Assembly (NCBI RefSeq): GCF_902459485.1
Contig: NZ_LR699119.1
Coordinates: 868,001-932,000, forward strand
Reading direction: 5' to 3'
Length of the DNA: 64,000 nt
From: Aquicella siphonis
GTDB taxonomy: Bacteria > Pseudomonadota > Gammaproteobacteria > DSM-16500
Shown here: piece after piece, positions 25,519 through 33,496 of the stretch
How positions within the stretch are numbered: the stretch's first letter is position 1
How the letters are laid out: every line of letters begins with the position of its first letter
Translations under genes and position numbers: made by a program
Notes under the pieces: generated by a model
What the model was told of the DNA's origin: nothing
Database searches by the model: none
The model's input: only the letters and a program-made list of their open reading frames with translations

Positions 25519-27693
25519 ATGCAGAGAATGCCAGCCGTAAACATTCATGTTGCAGCGGCAGCAGGGGACGTCAAGCGCGTCGCTGAAATCCTAAGCGATG
25601 ATGCGAGTTTGATTAATCTCGCTGATGAAGATGGCAAGACACCGATACAAGTTGTTCTCGCCAGGTTGGCGGATCTTGATAGTCAGAATCCCAATGACAG
25701 GGCTAACATCGAAAAATACCTGATATTGCTTCACATGCTGTTTGATTCACCGAAAGCCATATTTTCAGCTGTGAACAAAGGAGGCAAATCAGCCGCAGAG
25801 ATGCTGCCTGTTGTCATGTATGGGCATGATTTCCGCAGTTATCAAAGACTGATCGATATCATGATTGAAAGAAATCCCAAACTGATGGTGGATTTGTTTC
25901 ATAAGGCGATTTATGCGGACAATATTGACCTTGTGCAGTATCTGCTGGAGAAGAACCGCGATCTGATTCATATGCGGGATGCCAGGGGATTTAGTCCTTA
26001 CACACTCAGCGTGGCTGCGTCCGCGGGCAAGGTAGAGCTGTTATTTCAAAAAGTTTTTCCTGACGAAGTGACGAGAGAAGCGAGTCTCAGGCTGGATTTC
26101 AGTTCGGCGCAGACAGCTCCCGCGATCATCAAGGCGGCGATCACTTATGAAGACGAATCATTCCGGATGAAATTCGAAAATATCATTGATGATCTTTACA
26201 ATCATCCGGAATTCAGGCCGACCATGGATCTGGTGGCTAGTTCGCTTGTTGAAAAAAGAGAGCCCGGTAATAAGGTCATACGGATATTTATAGCGGCGGC
26301 GGATAATATTTCGGGGTTAACACCTAAATCATCCGGGTTTGGAGATTACGACACGCAGGAAAATGTATTGCGACTGGGCGGGTCGCGGGATGAGAAAATA
26401 CTGGCTGGCACCTTGATTCATGAATTTACGCACCTCGCTGCGCAATTGACTTATGGCAATGATACTATTCCTTATCCGAGGCGTCAGCCTACTGCTCCGC
26501 CTTCAAATCAGGAAATCCTGTATAAGCGTGCGATTGATGATACGGTTAATCTTTCGACCAGCAGGCTATTTGTAAGCGAAGCCATGGAAATGAAATTAAA
26601 CGCGCTGCTGGTATCGCGCATGGAGTCATACCGCTCAAAAGAGCAATCAAGAAGCCTTCCTCCAGGTACATTGAGCGATCCTGAATATCTGGTGAGTGTC
26701 CCGCAGGCTATGGTGTTATACGGAAACATACGGGAGAGCGCTACATTGTCGGCGCTGGAAAGCCGCGGCGGGCCGCTGGTGAGTTTCTGGCGTGATGTAT
26801 TTAATGTTGAGGTGCAAGCCGCATTCATGCATAGTCCCTTGAGAAAATTCATTGACACGAATGTTCCCTTTCGACCTGTGGATTTCCAGCCGCCGGAGAT
26901 ATTGACCGTTAATACGGATATGATCACGCGCTTTGTCTGTGAGAGACGTTTCGACCTGGCCTATGGCGGCGAGTTAATGGAGGGTTATCATGAGGGATTT
27001 CCGCTTCAGAACAGGATGACGCAGCAAATCATTATCGGCAATTTGCTGGACGAGGCGATTGCCAGGTGTCTGATGCCGGATACCATGTCGCTCGCGCAGG
27101 CAAACGCCTTGATCAATCTTCCCATTCTGCAGTCACAGGAATATAGCGTGGCGTACAAAACGGTCTGGAATGCACTTTCTGATTTGCGAAACAGTAAATA
27201 TCGTGATGCAAATCCATTCACCCTTGATCACGTCAGTAAAGGCGACATGAAAAAATTGCAAAGCCTGATTCCCGGAGAATTGCGGGAGCAGTTGTCAAAG
27301 GAAATCAGGCTTTGGAGTGAGAGTTCACAAGATAGAATTCGTGTATTGGAAAAAACAGTGGATGCTGTGCTGAAAACCTATGCGAAAGGATATGCTTTCG
27401 AATCCAAGCCATTTCAAAAATTGAAATTTGCATTAATTGAGAGTCTCAACGTGAACCTGCCGTTGAGTGTGCCGGTGGATCGGCAGTTTCTGAAAGAAGT
27501 GCTGCCTCAAATGCTGAAGGATCACTCTCTATTGGTTCCATCAGGAGGGAAAAGCCGCGGCTTGTTTGGCAGGGAAACGCTGTCGATCAATTCAGACAAG
27601 ACGCGGGTGGACACGGCTGTCAAGAGCCTGATGGCCGCAAAGCCGGTGCTGGGAGAGAAAGAAGCTCGTGCATTTACAATCAATCACGCATAA
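25519..27693 (+). CDS. Ankyrin-repeat protein with HExxH metalloprotease domain (effector candidate)
   Basis: A 724-residue protein. Residues 7-55 and about 130-180 are ankyrin-like (VNIHVAAAAGDVKRVAEIL, EDGKTPIQVVLA, AIYADNIDLVQYLLEKN, ARGFSPYTLSVAASAGKVELL). At residues 301-305 is HEFTH in TLIHEFTHLAAQL, a zinc-protease HExxH; the helix SEAMEMKLNALL about 50 residues later could give the third ligand. The region before the motif (RIFIAAADNISGL...GDYDTQENVLRLG) aligns in pattern with the protein at 47391-48890, so these are paralogues. There is no signal peptide. Ankyrin plus protease domains are typical of type IV-secreted effectors of Legionellales; delivery is inferred. Confidence 0.82.
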   Translation: MQRMPAVNIHVAAAAGDVKRVAEILSDDASLINLADEDGKTPIQVVLARLADLDSQNPNDRANIEKYLILLHMLFDSPKAIFSAVNKGGKSAAEMLPVVMYGHDFRSYQRLIDIMIERNPKLMVDLFHKAIYADNIDLVQYLLEKNRDLIHMRDARGFSPYTLSVAASAGKVELLFQKVFPDEVTREASLRLDFSSAQTAPAIIKAAITYEDESFRMKFENIIDDLYNHPEFRPTMDLVASSLVEKREPGNKVIRIFIAAADNISGLTPKSSGFGDYDTQENVLRLGGSRDEKILAGTLIHEFTHLAAQLTYGNDTIPYPRRQPTAPPSNQEILYKRAIDDTVNLSTSRLFVSEAMEMKLNALLVSRMESYRSKEQSRSLPPGTLSDPEYLVSVPQAMVLYGNIRESATLSALESRGGPLVSFWRDVFNVEVQAAFMHSPLRKFIDTNVPFRPVDFQPPEILTVNTDMITRFVCERRFDLAYGGELMEGYHEGFPLQNRMTQQIIIGNLLDEAIARCLMPDTMSLAQANALINLPILQSQEYSVAYKTVWNALSDLRNSKYRDANPFTLDHVSKGDMKKLQSLIPGELREQLSKEIRLWSESSQDRIRVLEKTVDAVLKTYAKGYAFESKPFQKLKFALIESLNVNLPLSVPVDRQFLKEVLPQMLKDHSLLVPSGGKSRGLFGRETLSINSDKTRVDTAVKSLMAAKPVLGEKEARAFTINHA

Positions 27694-27723
27694 TCTTCTT
27701 ACAGGCTTTGAGGCTGATCTTTG

Positions 27724-27762
27724 CATGTCAGAGGAAAGCGATATTTATTCTCCTCTGACATG
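27724..27762. terminator. Bidirectional terminator hairpin
   Basis: CATGTCAGAGGA and TCCTCTGACATG form a perfect 12-base stem with a 15-base AT-rich loop. It lies between the stops of two convergent genes (27693 and 27770), the expected place for a shared terminator. Confidence 0.65.
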
Positions 27763-27769
27763 GATGGCT

Positions 27770-28306
27770 TTACATTTTGTAAGACGGCGCATTTTCACGA
27801 GTAAGATGGTTTTCGCAGTGAGCGTCTATGGTCTGGCTTAAAATGAATAATTTCACGATATCCGCGGTGCTGATTTGAATGCCGTTCTCTGTCAAGGCAT
27901 GGATTAATCGTTCCTGTGAGGGATGCTCATCAGGCTGCAAGCCGGCTGCCCTGGTCAAGGTGGCTAACGGATCGGCAAAGTCTTTACTGGCGGTGAAAAG
28001 CTTTTGCACCGCGGGGGGCAATTCATCAAAAAGCCTGGGTTTAACAAGACTGCTGTAGTGAATTCTGGCGTTATCCGACTGGATGCGCAACGCGCTTTTA
28101 ATGGCGTCAATCAGGCTGGCGGTGTCAGTATAGATTTGCCGGACAGTTTGACTGTTTTGATCAAGCAGATAATAGCCTCCATCTGTTTTGCCCGTGGTCA
28201 CTTCATGGGATGATGTTTTGATAACATACGCTTTTTCAGTGGTGAGTCGTTTAAGCTTGTCAGCCATCTCGGTCAATAACGCCGGTTGATTTCGTTTGCT
28301 GAACAT
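27770..28306 (-). CDS. Hypothetical protein
   Basis: A 178-residue soluble protein. Residues 43-72 (GGYYLLDQNSQTVRQIYTD..SLIDAIKS) resemble the last strand pair of secreted papain-like proteases, where 'YYxxDPN' follows the catalytic His, but neither a matching His nor a catalytic Cys is present, so no enzyme is proposed. The C-terminal half is helical and has an 'LxxxGIQISTADIVKLF' segment. AAGGA lies eight bases before the ATG. Convergent with the ankyrin protease and sharing its terminator. Confidence 0.65.
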   Translation of the reverse strand: MFSKRNQPALLTEMADKLKRLTTEKAYVIKTSSHEVTTGKTDGGYYLLDQNSQTVRQIYTDTASLIDAIKSALRIQSDNARIHYSSLVKPRLFDELPPAVQKLFTASKDFADPLATLTRAAGLQPDEHPSQERLIHALTENGIQISTADIVKLFILSQTIDAHCENHLTRENAPSYKM

Positions 28307-28436
28307 TTTTCCAATCCTTAATGAGGGTTATTAATGGGTTTATGCCATTTAGCCAGACTGATTGGCCCGTATACAGCCGGACATGAAGCGAATTTCAAGC
28401 AGTCAGATTGGTATTGTATGCGTACAGTATGTCATA

Positions 28437-29171
28437 TCAAGAATAATCTGACGCGTTTTCTTTGACATTTTTCTTGAGGCTGACCTGGGGTGCTGACAGG
28501 CTGGGGTCGCCGATGTGGAGTTGCATCAATTCACGATATCCGGACACTATCTTGTCTGCGTGCGCGAGCTGGCTGGCGGGATAGGTTGTGGAAAGCCCGG
28601 TGACGTACATGCCTGCCGATTTGGCGGCTCTTACGCCATGGGGTGAATCTTCGATGACCAGGCAATCAGCTGGTTTAACACCCAGTCTGTTTGCGGTTAA
28701 CTGGTATCCTTCGGGCGAAGGTTTGCCGTGGGTGACATCGTCCGATGTAATAATGCAGTCAAACAGAGACTGTAATCTGCCTTGAAGCAGTCTTTCGAGA
28801 ACAATCCGGATTTCATTTTTTGTTGAACCGCTGCAGATGGCAATTTTTGTGGTATCTCTGTTTATGCTTGAAAGGTAGTTATCGAGGTCGGGTATCATGG
28901 GAAGGCTGTCATGGTGCCGGATGATGTGAATATATGCCTCGACTTTCATGTTGATTAATGACTGGACTTCATGAGAGGTGAAATCAAGGCCTATGGTTTT
29001 CAGCAGCAGGGGAAACATGTCCTTGTCGGATGTCCCTATATATTTCTCGGTATATTCATCGTAAGAAAGCGCGTATCCCAACTGTTTGAACACGGTACAG
29101 CATGCCTGGTAATGCAGGGGTTCGCTGTCCAGGATAACGCCATCAAAATCAAATATGACAGCTTTAAACAT
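28437..29171 (-). CDS. HAD-superfamily phosphatase, beta-phosphoglucomutase-like
   Basis: A 244-residue HAD hydrolase with all four motifs: FDFDGVILDSEP (nucleophile Asp), CSGSTKNEI (motif II), HGKPSPEGY (motif III Lys) and IEDSPHGVRAAKSAGM (motif IV). The helical cap between motifs I and II places it with the beta-phosphoglucomutase/phosphoglycolate phosphatase group that acts on sugar phosphates. GTGAGG lies before the ATG at 29171. An upstream ATG at 29219 overlaps the stop of a small upstream reading frame and would add 16 residues without family likeness. Confidence 0.9.
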   Translation of the reverse strand: MFKAVIFDFDGVILDSEPLHYQACCTVFKQLGYALSYDEYTEKYIGTSDKDMFPLLLKTIGLDFTSHEVQSLINMKVEAYIHIIRHHDSLPMIPDLDNYLSSINRDTTKIAICSGSTKNEIRIVLERLLQGRLQSLFDCIITSDDVTHGKPSPEGYQLTANRLGVKPADCLVIEDSPHGVRAAKSAGMYVTGLSTTYPASQLAHADKIVSGYRELMQLHIGDPSLSAPQVSLKKNVKENASDYS

Positions 29172-29215
29172 GATTTCCTCACTTTTCAGGCGGGTGTTTG
29201 GCACGGCAATGGTGT

Positions 29216-29434
29216 TCATTTTCCTTTAAACTCGTAAAAAGTCAAATGGCGGCGGGGTATTTCTGCAAATAACTGACTCAAAGGCTTCAGTGCGGATGAT
29301 GGTTTTTCTGAAGCCTGATTGGTGCGCAAATGGTACATCTGATAACTTGCACAGACAATGCCTGGCACATCAGATTGTGTATCGCAAGAGTATACTTTAT
29401 TATGATGATCGTGGACCAGGATGGCTATTTTCAA
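29216..29434 (-). CDS. Possible small protein upstream of the HAD gene
   Basis: A frame of about 72 codons, read from a TTG at 29434 (an earlier TTG at 29479 would overlap the cupin gene). The sequence begins MKIAILVHDHHNKVYSCDT and ends TFYEFKGK. Composition and the overlap of its stop with an ATG at 29219 (AAATGAAC) look gene-like, but no ribosome site or known family is seen. It may be a short leader gene cotranscribed with the HAD phosphatase. Confidence 0.4.
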   Translation of the reverse strand: MKIAILVHDHHNKVYSCDTQSDVPGIVCASYQMYHLRTNQASEKPSSALKPLSQLFAEIPRRHLTFYEFKGK

Positions 29435-29453
29435 TGCAATGGCGAGGTTTGGT

Positions 29454-29813
29454 ATGCAAAAAGTCAATGTCAAAAACAAATTTGATTTATTCCAGGATTA
29501 CTGGTCGCCCAAGGTGGTTGGGGACTTGAATGATTCGCATATCAAGCTTGCCAAGCTCAAAGGCGAGTTTGCCTGGCATAAACATGACAACGAAGATGAA
29601 TTGTTTTATGTCATCAAGGGCAGGCTGTTAATACGATTGAGAGGGGAAGACATTTATCTGAATGAGGGTGAGTTTGTTGTCATTCCCAAAGGCGTGGAGC
29701 ACTTGCCGGTCGCGGAAAACGAAGTCCATGTCATGTTAATTGAGCCTAAGTCAACATTAAATACCGGCGATGTTTTGAATGAATTTACACGACGCGACCT
29801 TGACCGTATTTGA
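29454..29813 (+). CDS. Cupin-domain protein
   Basis: A 119-residue single-domain cupin. Motif 1 is EFAWHKHDNEDELFYVIKGR, giving metal-ligand positions His, His and Glu; motif 2 is GEFVVIPKGVEHLPVA with the final His. Small cupins of this type act as isomerases, dioxygenases or sugar-binding proteins; the substrate cannot be inferred. The ATG at 29454 has GCGAGG five bases upstream, so the longer frame from 29421 is rejected. It is divergent from the HAD gene. Confidence 0.88.
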   Translation: MQKVNVKNKFDLFQDYWSPKVVGDLNDSHIKLAKLKGEFAWHKHDNEDELFYVIKGRLLIRLRGEDIYLNEGEFVVIPKGVEHLPVAENEVHVMLIEPKSTLNTGDVLNEFTRRDLDRI

Positions 29814-29909
29814 CAGAACCATTTACCATTTTGCTTGGTACGTGTAATAAACGGAAATATAAAAGTTGACGGCTAGTCATAAATTCATATCGCTATGACA
29901 AGGAATTTC

Positions 29910-30785
29910 ATGAAAAAATCGAATCTCGCAGGTGCGGCTGTTTTCATAAGTATGGCTGTGAATAATGTGAATGCCGCTAACATGGCATACGTGGAAGTGA
30001 ATGCAAATAATATGGAAAATACGGCCTGTTATGTAAGATCAGATACAAAGAAACCTTATTTTGATATCGTTTCCATATTTGCGGCTAATATAAACGGCAA
30101 ATCACCCGATTCACCCGAAATCTATTTTAATAGCAATGTATCCGCCGTACTTAACTCAGATCAAGTGGCAAACTTGCAAAAGCGAGGCATGAAGGTGCTG
30201 GTCACTTTGCTGGGTAATCATGAAAACGCCGGATGGGCTTGCATGACTGATCCCGTTGCCGCAAAAAAATTCGCAAATGCTATCGTCAGCACGGTCAATA
30301 ACTTTCATCTTGATGGCATTGATATCGATGATGAATATTCGACCTGCAAGCCGAATAATTACTCAATCACCATGATTGCTCAGGCGATCAAATCCAATCC
30401 GGCATTTAAAGGCAAGCTGCTGACCAAGGCCTTGTTTAACGATTATTATTATTTCAAGGAATCTTATAACGGTCATAAACTTTCAGAATACCTCGATTAT
30501 GGATGGGAGATGTCGTATTCAAATGGAAATTTTGACGGCAGGCTTACGCAATATCTGCAAAATGGCATGACTGCCGATCGGCTGATGCTGGGTGGATGGG
30601 CTTCGCGATTCTATCCGGACCCGTTCGCGATTGGACAGTATTCTGTCAATAATCACCTGGCAGGCATGATGGTCTATGATATTACGAAAACTTCGCAGGA
30701 TTATCTCTCCAGGCTGCTAAGGAGTGAAAATGACCAATTGCGGTTAGATGTGTTGCCTGGCTGCCTGCAAGATAAAATCAGGTAA
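29910..30785 (+). CDS. Secreted GH18 endo-beta-N-acetylglucosaminidase (Endo H-like)
   Basis: A 291-residue exported protein: a signal peptide ends at NNVNA-ANMAY. The GH18 catalytic motif DxxDxDxE is exact at residues 135-142 (HLDGIDIDDEY), with Glu142 as the acid and Asp140 as its partner. The preceding LVTLLGNHENAGWACM resembles the Endo H strand 'LSVLGNHQGAG'. Endo H-like enzymes cut the chitobiose core of N-linked glycans, so host or amoebal glycoproteins are plausible targets; this specificity is inferred. The ATG at 29910 has AAGGA at the right distance; 29895 is the alternative. Confidence 0.88.
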   Translation: MKKSNLAGAAVFISMAVNNVNAANMAYVEVNANNMENTACYVRSDTKKPYFDIVSIFAANINGKSPDSPEIYFNSNVSAVLNSDQVANLQKRGMKVLVTLLGNHENAGWACMTDPVAAKKFANAIVSTVNNFHLDGIDIDDEYSTCKPNNYSITMIAQAIKSNPAFKGKLLTKALFNDYYYFKESYNGHKLSEYLDYGWEMSYSNGNFDGRLTQYLQNGMTADRLMLGGWASRFYPDPFAIGQYSVNNHLAGMMVYDITKTSQDYLSRLLRSENDQLRLDVLPGCLQDKIR

Positions 30786-30821
30786 TTTCCACGCACACGG
30801 GAATCAAACGGTTTATGAAAT

Positions 30822-31001
30822 TTAATGTTGTCTTAATAACTGCATAATAATAGACTGTGCCGGAAATTTCAGCCCCTGCGGGCCAAGGCCGGCTGCCGTG
30901 ACGCAAAATCCTTTTGCCGTGTATTCAAGCGGGCGGCCGTCACTGAATACAACGACTTTTACCGCGACGACAGAAGAAAATCCGGGCGAATGTCTTGCCA
31001 T
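30822..31001 (-). CDS. Possible 59-residue protein in the GH18-SGNH gap
   Basis: The 281-base gap between two plus-strand genes holds a minus-strand frame of 60 codons. It begins MARHSPGFSSVVAVKVVVFSD and ends SIIMQLLRQH. Alternating hydrophobic residues and the GLGPQGLKFPAQS segment look protein-like, but no ribosome site precedes the ATG and no family is recognised. Otherwise the gap shows nothing. Confidence 0.35.
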   Translation of the reverse strand: MARHSPGFSSVVAVKVVVFSDGRPLEYTAKGFCVTAAGLGPQGLKFPAQSIIMQLLRQH

Positions 31002-31066
31002 GTGAGACAGAGAGAGGCGTCAGATTGCGCCGGTTTCTGATGCCTGAATTTATCTGGAGAAAATGA

Positions 31067-31732
31067 ATGCAAAAAACCATCTTGTGCTATGGCGATTCAA
31101 ATACGTGGGGGTATGTTCCTGCCGCGGATCATTCGCAGCTGAAATCGCGATACTCACGCCATGAACGCTGGACAGGGCTTTTGCAAACCCTGTTAGGTGA
31201 CAATTATTATGTCATTGAAGAAGGGCTGAATAGCCGAACAACGAATCTTGATTACTCCGTGCCGCCGGATAGAAATGGAAAAACTTATCTGGCGTCTTGC
31301 CTTTATTCGCATGCGCCTGTGGACCTGGTCGTGCTTGGGCTGGGAGGCAACGATATGAAAACTTACTTCAACCGCACACCGGAAGACATTAAAAACGGTC
31401 TCGCGGACCTGATAGAGCTGATACAATCATCACAATATGGGGCGGGACTGACCCAGGCACCGGAAATTCTCATTACCACCTCGGCCATCCCCTATCCGTT
31501 CGTGGAAAATTTCACGGATGAAAATGGCGTCCATTTTCTCCGGGGGATTGTCAGGAAAGCCATGGAAACGATCCCGCTGTTCGCGCGTCTTGCGGCTGAA
31601 AAGCAATGTCATTTCATGGACTTATCAATAAATGTGTCACCGTCAACGATTGACGGTGTGCATTATGACCTGGCGGCACACCGAAAAGTGGCGGAATTGC
31701 TGGACGAAAAAATCAAGTCTTTGTTCCCCTGA
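31067..31732 (+). CDS. SGNH/GDSL-family esterase
   Basis: A 221-residue SGNH hydrolase of the arylesterase/acyl-CoA thioesterase type. Block I is CYGDSNTWGY with the nucleophile Ser, block II NSRTTN with Gly-equivalent context, block III GLGGNDMK with Asn, and block V DGVHYDLAAH with the Asp-His pair. No signal peptide is present, so it is cytoplasmic. GGAG lies seven bases before the ATG. Substrate (acetylated sugars or acyl esters) unknown. Confidence 0.92.
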   Translation: MQKTILCYGDSNTWGYVPAADHSQLKSRYSRHERWTGLLQTLLGDNYYVIEEGLNSRTTNLDYSVPPDRNGKTYLASCLYSHAPVDLVVLGLGGNDMKTYFNRTPEDIKNGLADLIELIQSSQYGAGLTQAPEILITTSAIPYPFVENFTDENGVHFLRGIVRKAMETIPLFARLAAEKQCHFMDLSINVSPSTIDGVHYDLAAHRKVAELLDEKIKSLFP

Positions 31733-31868
31733 CGTCTCACACCTATTTGCCGGTTTATCCGGAAAGGACTTCGGAACCGGACGGGCAGCTTGTTGCATAA
31801 TATTTCGTTAATACGCTATCGGTATAATCGCGCCACATAAAAAATGATAAAGGCGAGAGTGGTGCTTG

Positions 31869-33302
31869 ATGCAAGTGCGAAATAGCGAAAGCCATGTGGT
31901 TTTTGTTTATACCTGGAATCCCGATTGGCAGACATTCAAGAACAAGAGCCTGGAAGATAAAATCGAAGCGTTTGAATCGATAGTTAGAGAAGCCGCAACT
32001 GATTTTGAAAACAAGAGCGCAATAGATCAGAATTCAATTAGTCTTGTCATCGCACCGGAAAATATTTTTTCTCCGTCCTCATGTCAAGGTGGCCAGGAGG
32101 CATATAGCGCTAAAGAACATCAATTATTTCAGGATAAATTGCAGGCACTCAGCCATAATGTGAGTGAGCGCGTGTTGATTATATCCGGAGCGATATGTTA
32201 TTTCTCCGCTGATCTTGATTCGTATAAAATCACTTCTTATCTCATCTCGAAAAATCGCATGGATTCCTATGATAAAAAGAAATCCACAGGCCCGATCAGG
32301 TCGGGTGACCGCGTTGTCCCGATGACGGAGGGGAAAAAGCCGGGAATTTTCGAATTTGATGGGTTACGCATTGGACTTGAAATCTGCCTGGATCATGAAG
32401 AGTGTGTCTTGCGAGAGGAAGCCGGCAACAACCCCGTTCATATACATGTGCTGATTTGTAACGGCCAAAATATTCGCCAGAGCAATATCGCGACCAGCAG
32501 CAAAAACGACGGGCTTTTTGTGGTGTGCGAACTGGAGGGAAATAAAAATTGCGGAATACTGAAAACGCTTGAAAGCACCCAATGTTACATGACCCAGCCC
32601 GTTATTATGCGGGAGCAGACCAAAACAGACAGCACCGGTAATAACTGGCGGTATCAACGTATGGGAATTAATGCCGAAGTGCTTGGAAATAAAGTGTTGA
32701 CCACCATGCAGGCTGTTCCCATGAATGCGATCGGCACGGATATTTGCTGTGCGGTCACAGCTATACCTCTTAATATAAAATCCCCGGTTTCCAGGCATCA
32801 AGGTGCTTCCGGTCCGCGTCTGCTGGGTACCAAGCCGACAGGTCCAAGTCGTGAAGTTGTCCGCCGCTTCAGTTTAAGATCTGCGTTAACACCCTCTTTC
32901 AAAGACTGGGATTTGAGTGACAAATGGTTCATGTCGGCTATTCCCGGTGCGGTCAAAAGTGTCGGCTTGCTGGTATTAACTGGCGGTGGAAAGGATGTTG
33001 AGAGTGAAAATCTATGGATTGACGAATTAAGAAAAATTGCGCTGCAAATATCCGCTCCCGTTATGGGCTGGCTTGGCGACAAGCAATTGATAACATTCAG
33101 TCAGGATTTACAACAGATCATCAGGATTTATGAAGAGCATCGTGGTGTGATTCAGGGTGAGGCGAAAATGTGGTTTGATCAGGCGATAAGCAGGATTGAC
33201 GTGTATGTCAGACAGCGATGCCAGCCCATTCCGAAAAATGAAAATACCAGGAGTGGCGGCATGGATCCGGCCATGAACGAGCGTCCCGGAAGAAGGAAGT
33301 AA
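31869..33302 (+). CDS. Nitrilase-fold (carbon-nitrogen hydrolase-like) protein with C-terminal extension
   Basis: A 477-residue protein whose first 270 residues carry the nitrilase-superfamily Glu-Lys-Cys triad: IAPENIF (Glu64), SYDKKKS (Lys136-138) and GLEICLDHE (Cys173), at normal spacing. The last 200 residues, rich in basic and polar residues, match nothing I know. The enzyme family hydrolyses amides or nitriles; effector relatives that deamidate or modify proteins are conceivable but speculative. The ATG at 31869 follows GGCGAGAG; a TTG just before it is less likely. It sits next to the OspF-like gene in the same orientation but 194 bases apart. Confidence 0.78.
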   Translation: MQVRNSESHVVFVYTWNPDWQTFKNKSLEDKIEAFESIVREAATDFENKSAIDQNSISLVIAPENIFSPSSCQGGQEAYSAKEHQLFQDKLQALSHNVSERVLIISGAICYFSADLDSYKITSYLISKNRMDSYDKKKSTGPIRSGDRVVPMTEGKKPGIFEFDGLRIGLEICLDHEECVLREEAGNNPVHIHVLICNGQNIRQSNIATSSKNDGLFVVCELEGNKNCGILKTLESTQCYMTQPVIMREQTKTDSTGNNWRYQRMGINAEVLGNKVLTTMQAVPMNAIGTDICCAVTAIPLNIKSPVSRHQGASGPRLLGTKPTGPSREVVRRFSLRSALTPSFKDWDLSDKWFMSAIPGAVKSVGLLVLTGGGKDVESENLWIDELRKIALQISAPVMGWLGDKQLITFSQDLQQIIRIYEEHRGVIQGEAKMWFDQAISRIDVYVRQRCQPIPKNENTRSGGMDPAMNERPGRRK

Positions 33303-33308
33303 TTTCTT

Positions 33309-33331
33309 GAGAGTGTTCATTGAACATTCTC
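33309..33331 (+). terminator. Likely terminator of the nitrilase-fold gene
   Basis: GAGAGTGTTCA and TGAACATTCTC pair over ten to eleven bases with a three-base loop, seven bases after the stop. Only a short TTT follows, so it may act as an mRNA 3' end stabiliser instead. Confidence 0.5.
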
Positions 33332-33496
33332 AGTTTCTCCGGCGCTGTCATCATCCTGACAGATTTGCCGGAAAGAAGCGGTATAAACAGCTAGCTGATT
33401 GTTTTGTATTGAAATCCTTTAACAGGAACGCCCTGGGATATAATAAAGAAAGGATACCATCAAGTATAAGCCTATACCATTTCATGAGGGCTGAGT

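Noticed and set aside
27770-28306. C58 (YopT-like) cysteine protease
   Set aside because: Only the 'YYxxDxN'-like strand is seen; no catalytic Cys or His in the right order.
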